Shown here one piece after another: positions 62,496-64,000 of a stretch of 64,000 nucleotides of DNA. Numbering within the stretch: the first letter of the stretch is position 1; every line of letters begins with the position of its first letter. Source of the stretch: Aquila chrysaetos chrysaetos (taxonomy: Eukaryota > Chordata > Aves > Accipitriformes > Accipitridae); the NCBI RefSeq assembly GCF_900496995.4, contig NC_044008.1, positions 3,882,453 through 3,946,452 of the forward strand. Reading direction: 5' to 3'. Below the pieces are notes generated by a model. The model had not been told where the DNA came from. It did not search any database and worked only from the letters and a program-made list of their open reading frames with translations. A program made the position numbers and the translations under genes.

Positions 62496-64000
62496 CTAAG
62501 TATGAGAGAAGTAGTTTTAAGCCAGCACATTAAGACTTGAACACTCTAAGATGAAAGATTAAACATCCCTCCTCTGGAAGTAATAGCTAGTAAGTTAAGA
62601 CAGTACTCTGCACATCTCCTGAACCTCTAGTAAACAGAAAAGAACACGCATGTCTTCACGGTTGACAGGTACTGATCTCAGAATATTAATTAATTTAAAA
62701 TGTGAGTCTAATTTCAACTTATTATTTAATAAGCAAAAAGAGAAGACTAAAGGTACCCTTCATCACCTAAAAAACTTGCCTCTAGCTGCTCATTTCAGGA
62801 AAAAACATTTAGAGTCTTTCACCAGAATTCGTAGCCAATTCTGCCAGAAAGTTAACAGAATATCACCTTTGACAATGGCTATGTAAGGGAAAAATTCAAG
62901 ATCACAGCTAATTTACTGACCACCACTTAATCAATCCAAAAATCAGCCTGTGATTTGTCACTCAGATTCCATCCCAAGCATTCATTTATTGTTACCCCCA
63001 TTACTTCAACGTAAAGCAGGGACATAACCTAGACAAGGATTTTTTTATGAGACTGCAGCAGAAATATGTTTATCCCCAAAACATGAATTCAGTTTCTGGC
63101 ACAGAAGAGCTGCACCGCAGTACAAATCAGACAAAACTCCCTGACTCCAGGTGATGTTTTCAGACACAGTAAAACGCAGAGGGTTACAAAACACCAGGGG
63201 GAAAAAAAAACAACCACCAAAACAGACAAGATTACAGTAAGATAGAGATGCTACTCAGCAAAGCCTACACAAAACAGTTCGAGTGCAGCATATTTTTGTG
63301 AAGGTTAAACAAAAACCGCTATCACAGTAGGTACTGAGGGAGAGAAGAAGAGCAGCTGCAGATTGATAAAGAATTCAGGGAGGACATTCTTTCCTAAGAG
63401 ACAGCAGGGAAAAAAAAGAAACCATTTCAGAAGCAGGCAAACAAGGTACCCAGAGTAGCCTTGCCAGCTGACAATTTACTTTTGCCTTTTCCCCAACACC
63501 TGGGAGACTGGTATTCGTTATTAATAGAACAGAAAGACTGATTGGCTTTTGTTCTGCAGACAACACGTATCTTTAAATTTCGGTGTCAGCAGAAACACAT
63601 ATTATGCTGGCAAACAACAGCTTTAGTTACAAAACAGCTAGTACCAATAAAAGCAGTTCTTGGGCTGCTTGAAGAATGAGTACTGATGTGCTGTTTCTTG
63701 GCCATGCTTTATAAAAATCAATTAAGAACAAAATACCTTTTTCAAGTACACAAAAGCCATTAAACACACAACAGAAGTAAAAAAAAATATTCAGTTTGAA
63801 CACACGGACAGGTGTGGCTTTTTAAAAGATTAGTAGCCACTCCTCTAAGGTGTTTCAATCTCTACAAAGCAAGCACATTCTACAAATTTTAAAAGATAAC
63901 CAATTTTGAAAGAATCCTGATCCTGTTGGCCTCATTTCAGCAGCTTGCTTACAGTATTCTTCTGAAGGTACCATACACAGCTTTGCAAGTTGTTCCCCAA
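62496..64000 (-). other. Part of the next upstream MKLN1 intron
   Basis: It begins after the acceptor of the exon at 62495 and reaches the window edge. No upstream muskelin exon was found in it, and no repeat was recognised. Confidence 0.75.

Overview
The window is vertebrate, almost certainly avian, nuclear DNA. The evidence is spliced genes with GT-AG introns, CR1 LINE 3' ends with the typical bird pattern (an antisense copy at about 6.50-6.69 kb, an antisense stub at about 10.54-10.61 kb, and a sense 3' end at about 4.89-5.01 kb), long UTRs, and a tail-to-tail gene pair matching the mammalian PODXL-MKLN1 neighbourhood. The species cannot be named from the sequence. Nothing prokaryotic or viral is visible.

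Layout. (1) 1-7309: non-coding, read as the 3' part of PODXL intron 1; it holds an ATCC microsatellite, a CR1 3' end with an expanded ATTCT tail, and an antisense CR1. No first exon with a signal peptide could be supported. (2) 7310-20752 (+): seven exons of podocalyxin (PODXL), running from the large mucin exon to the conserved cytoplasmic tail ending in DTHL. All splice phases agree and give 555 complete codons plus stop. Its introns are GC-rich and hold G-runs and a degenerate 15-bp minisatellite. (3) 20753 to about 24235: the PODXL 3' UTR, with a proximal double AATAAA and a distal AATAAA. (4) About 24.24-25.24 kb: a short spacer between the two convergent genes. (5) About 25.24-34.63 kb (-): a proposed very long MKLN1 3' UTR. 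(6) 34633-62495 (-): the last eight coding exons of muskelin (MKLN1), 344 codons plus stop, all phases consistent, covering kelch repeats and the C-terminus. (7) 62496-64000: part of the next MKLN1 intron.

PODXL encodes an anti-adhesive sialomucin of podocytes, endothelium and haematopoietic cells. MKLN1 encodes a kelch-repeat subunit of the CTLH/GID E3 ubiquitin ligase. They are not known to act together; they are physical neighbours with converging 3' ends. DNA composition changes visibly near their boundary, from GC-rich PODXL introns to AT-rich MKLN1 sequence.

I found no evidence for a new molecular system. The better leads are a G-quadruplex motif just downstream of a weak MKLN1 splice donor, a tandemly repeated mucin segment in PODXL, a tandem NAGNAG acceptor at the last PODXL exon, Pumilio-type motifs in both 3' UTRs, a decayed LINE of about 1.1 kb in an MKLN1 intron, and several unusual simple repeats. 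Gene identities rest on recalled family sequences, not on a database search.
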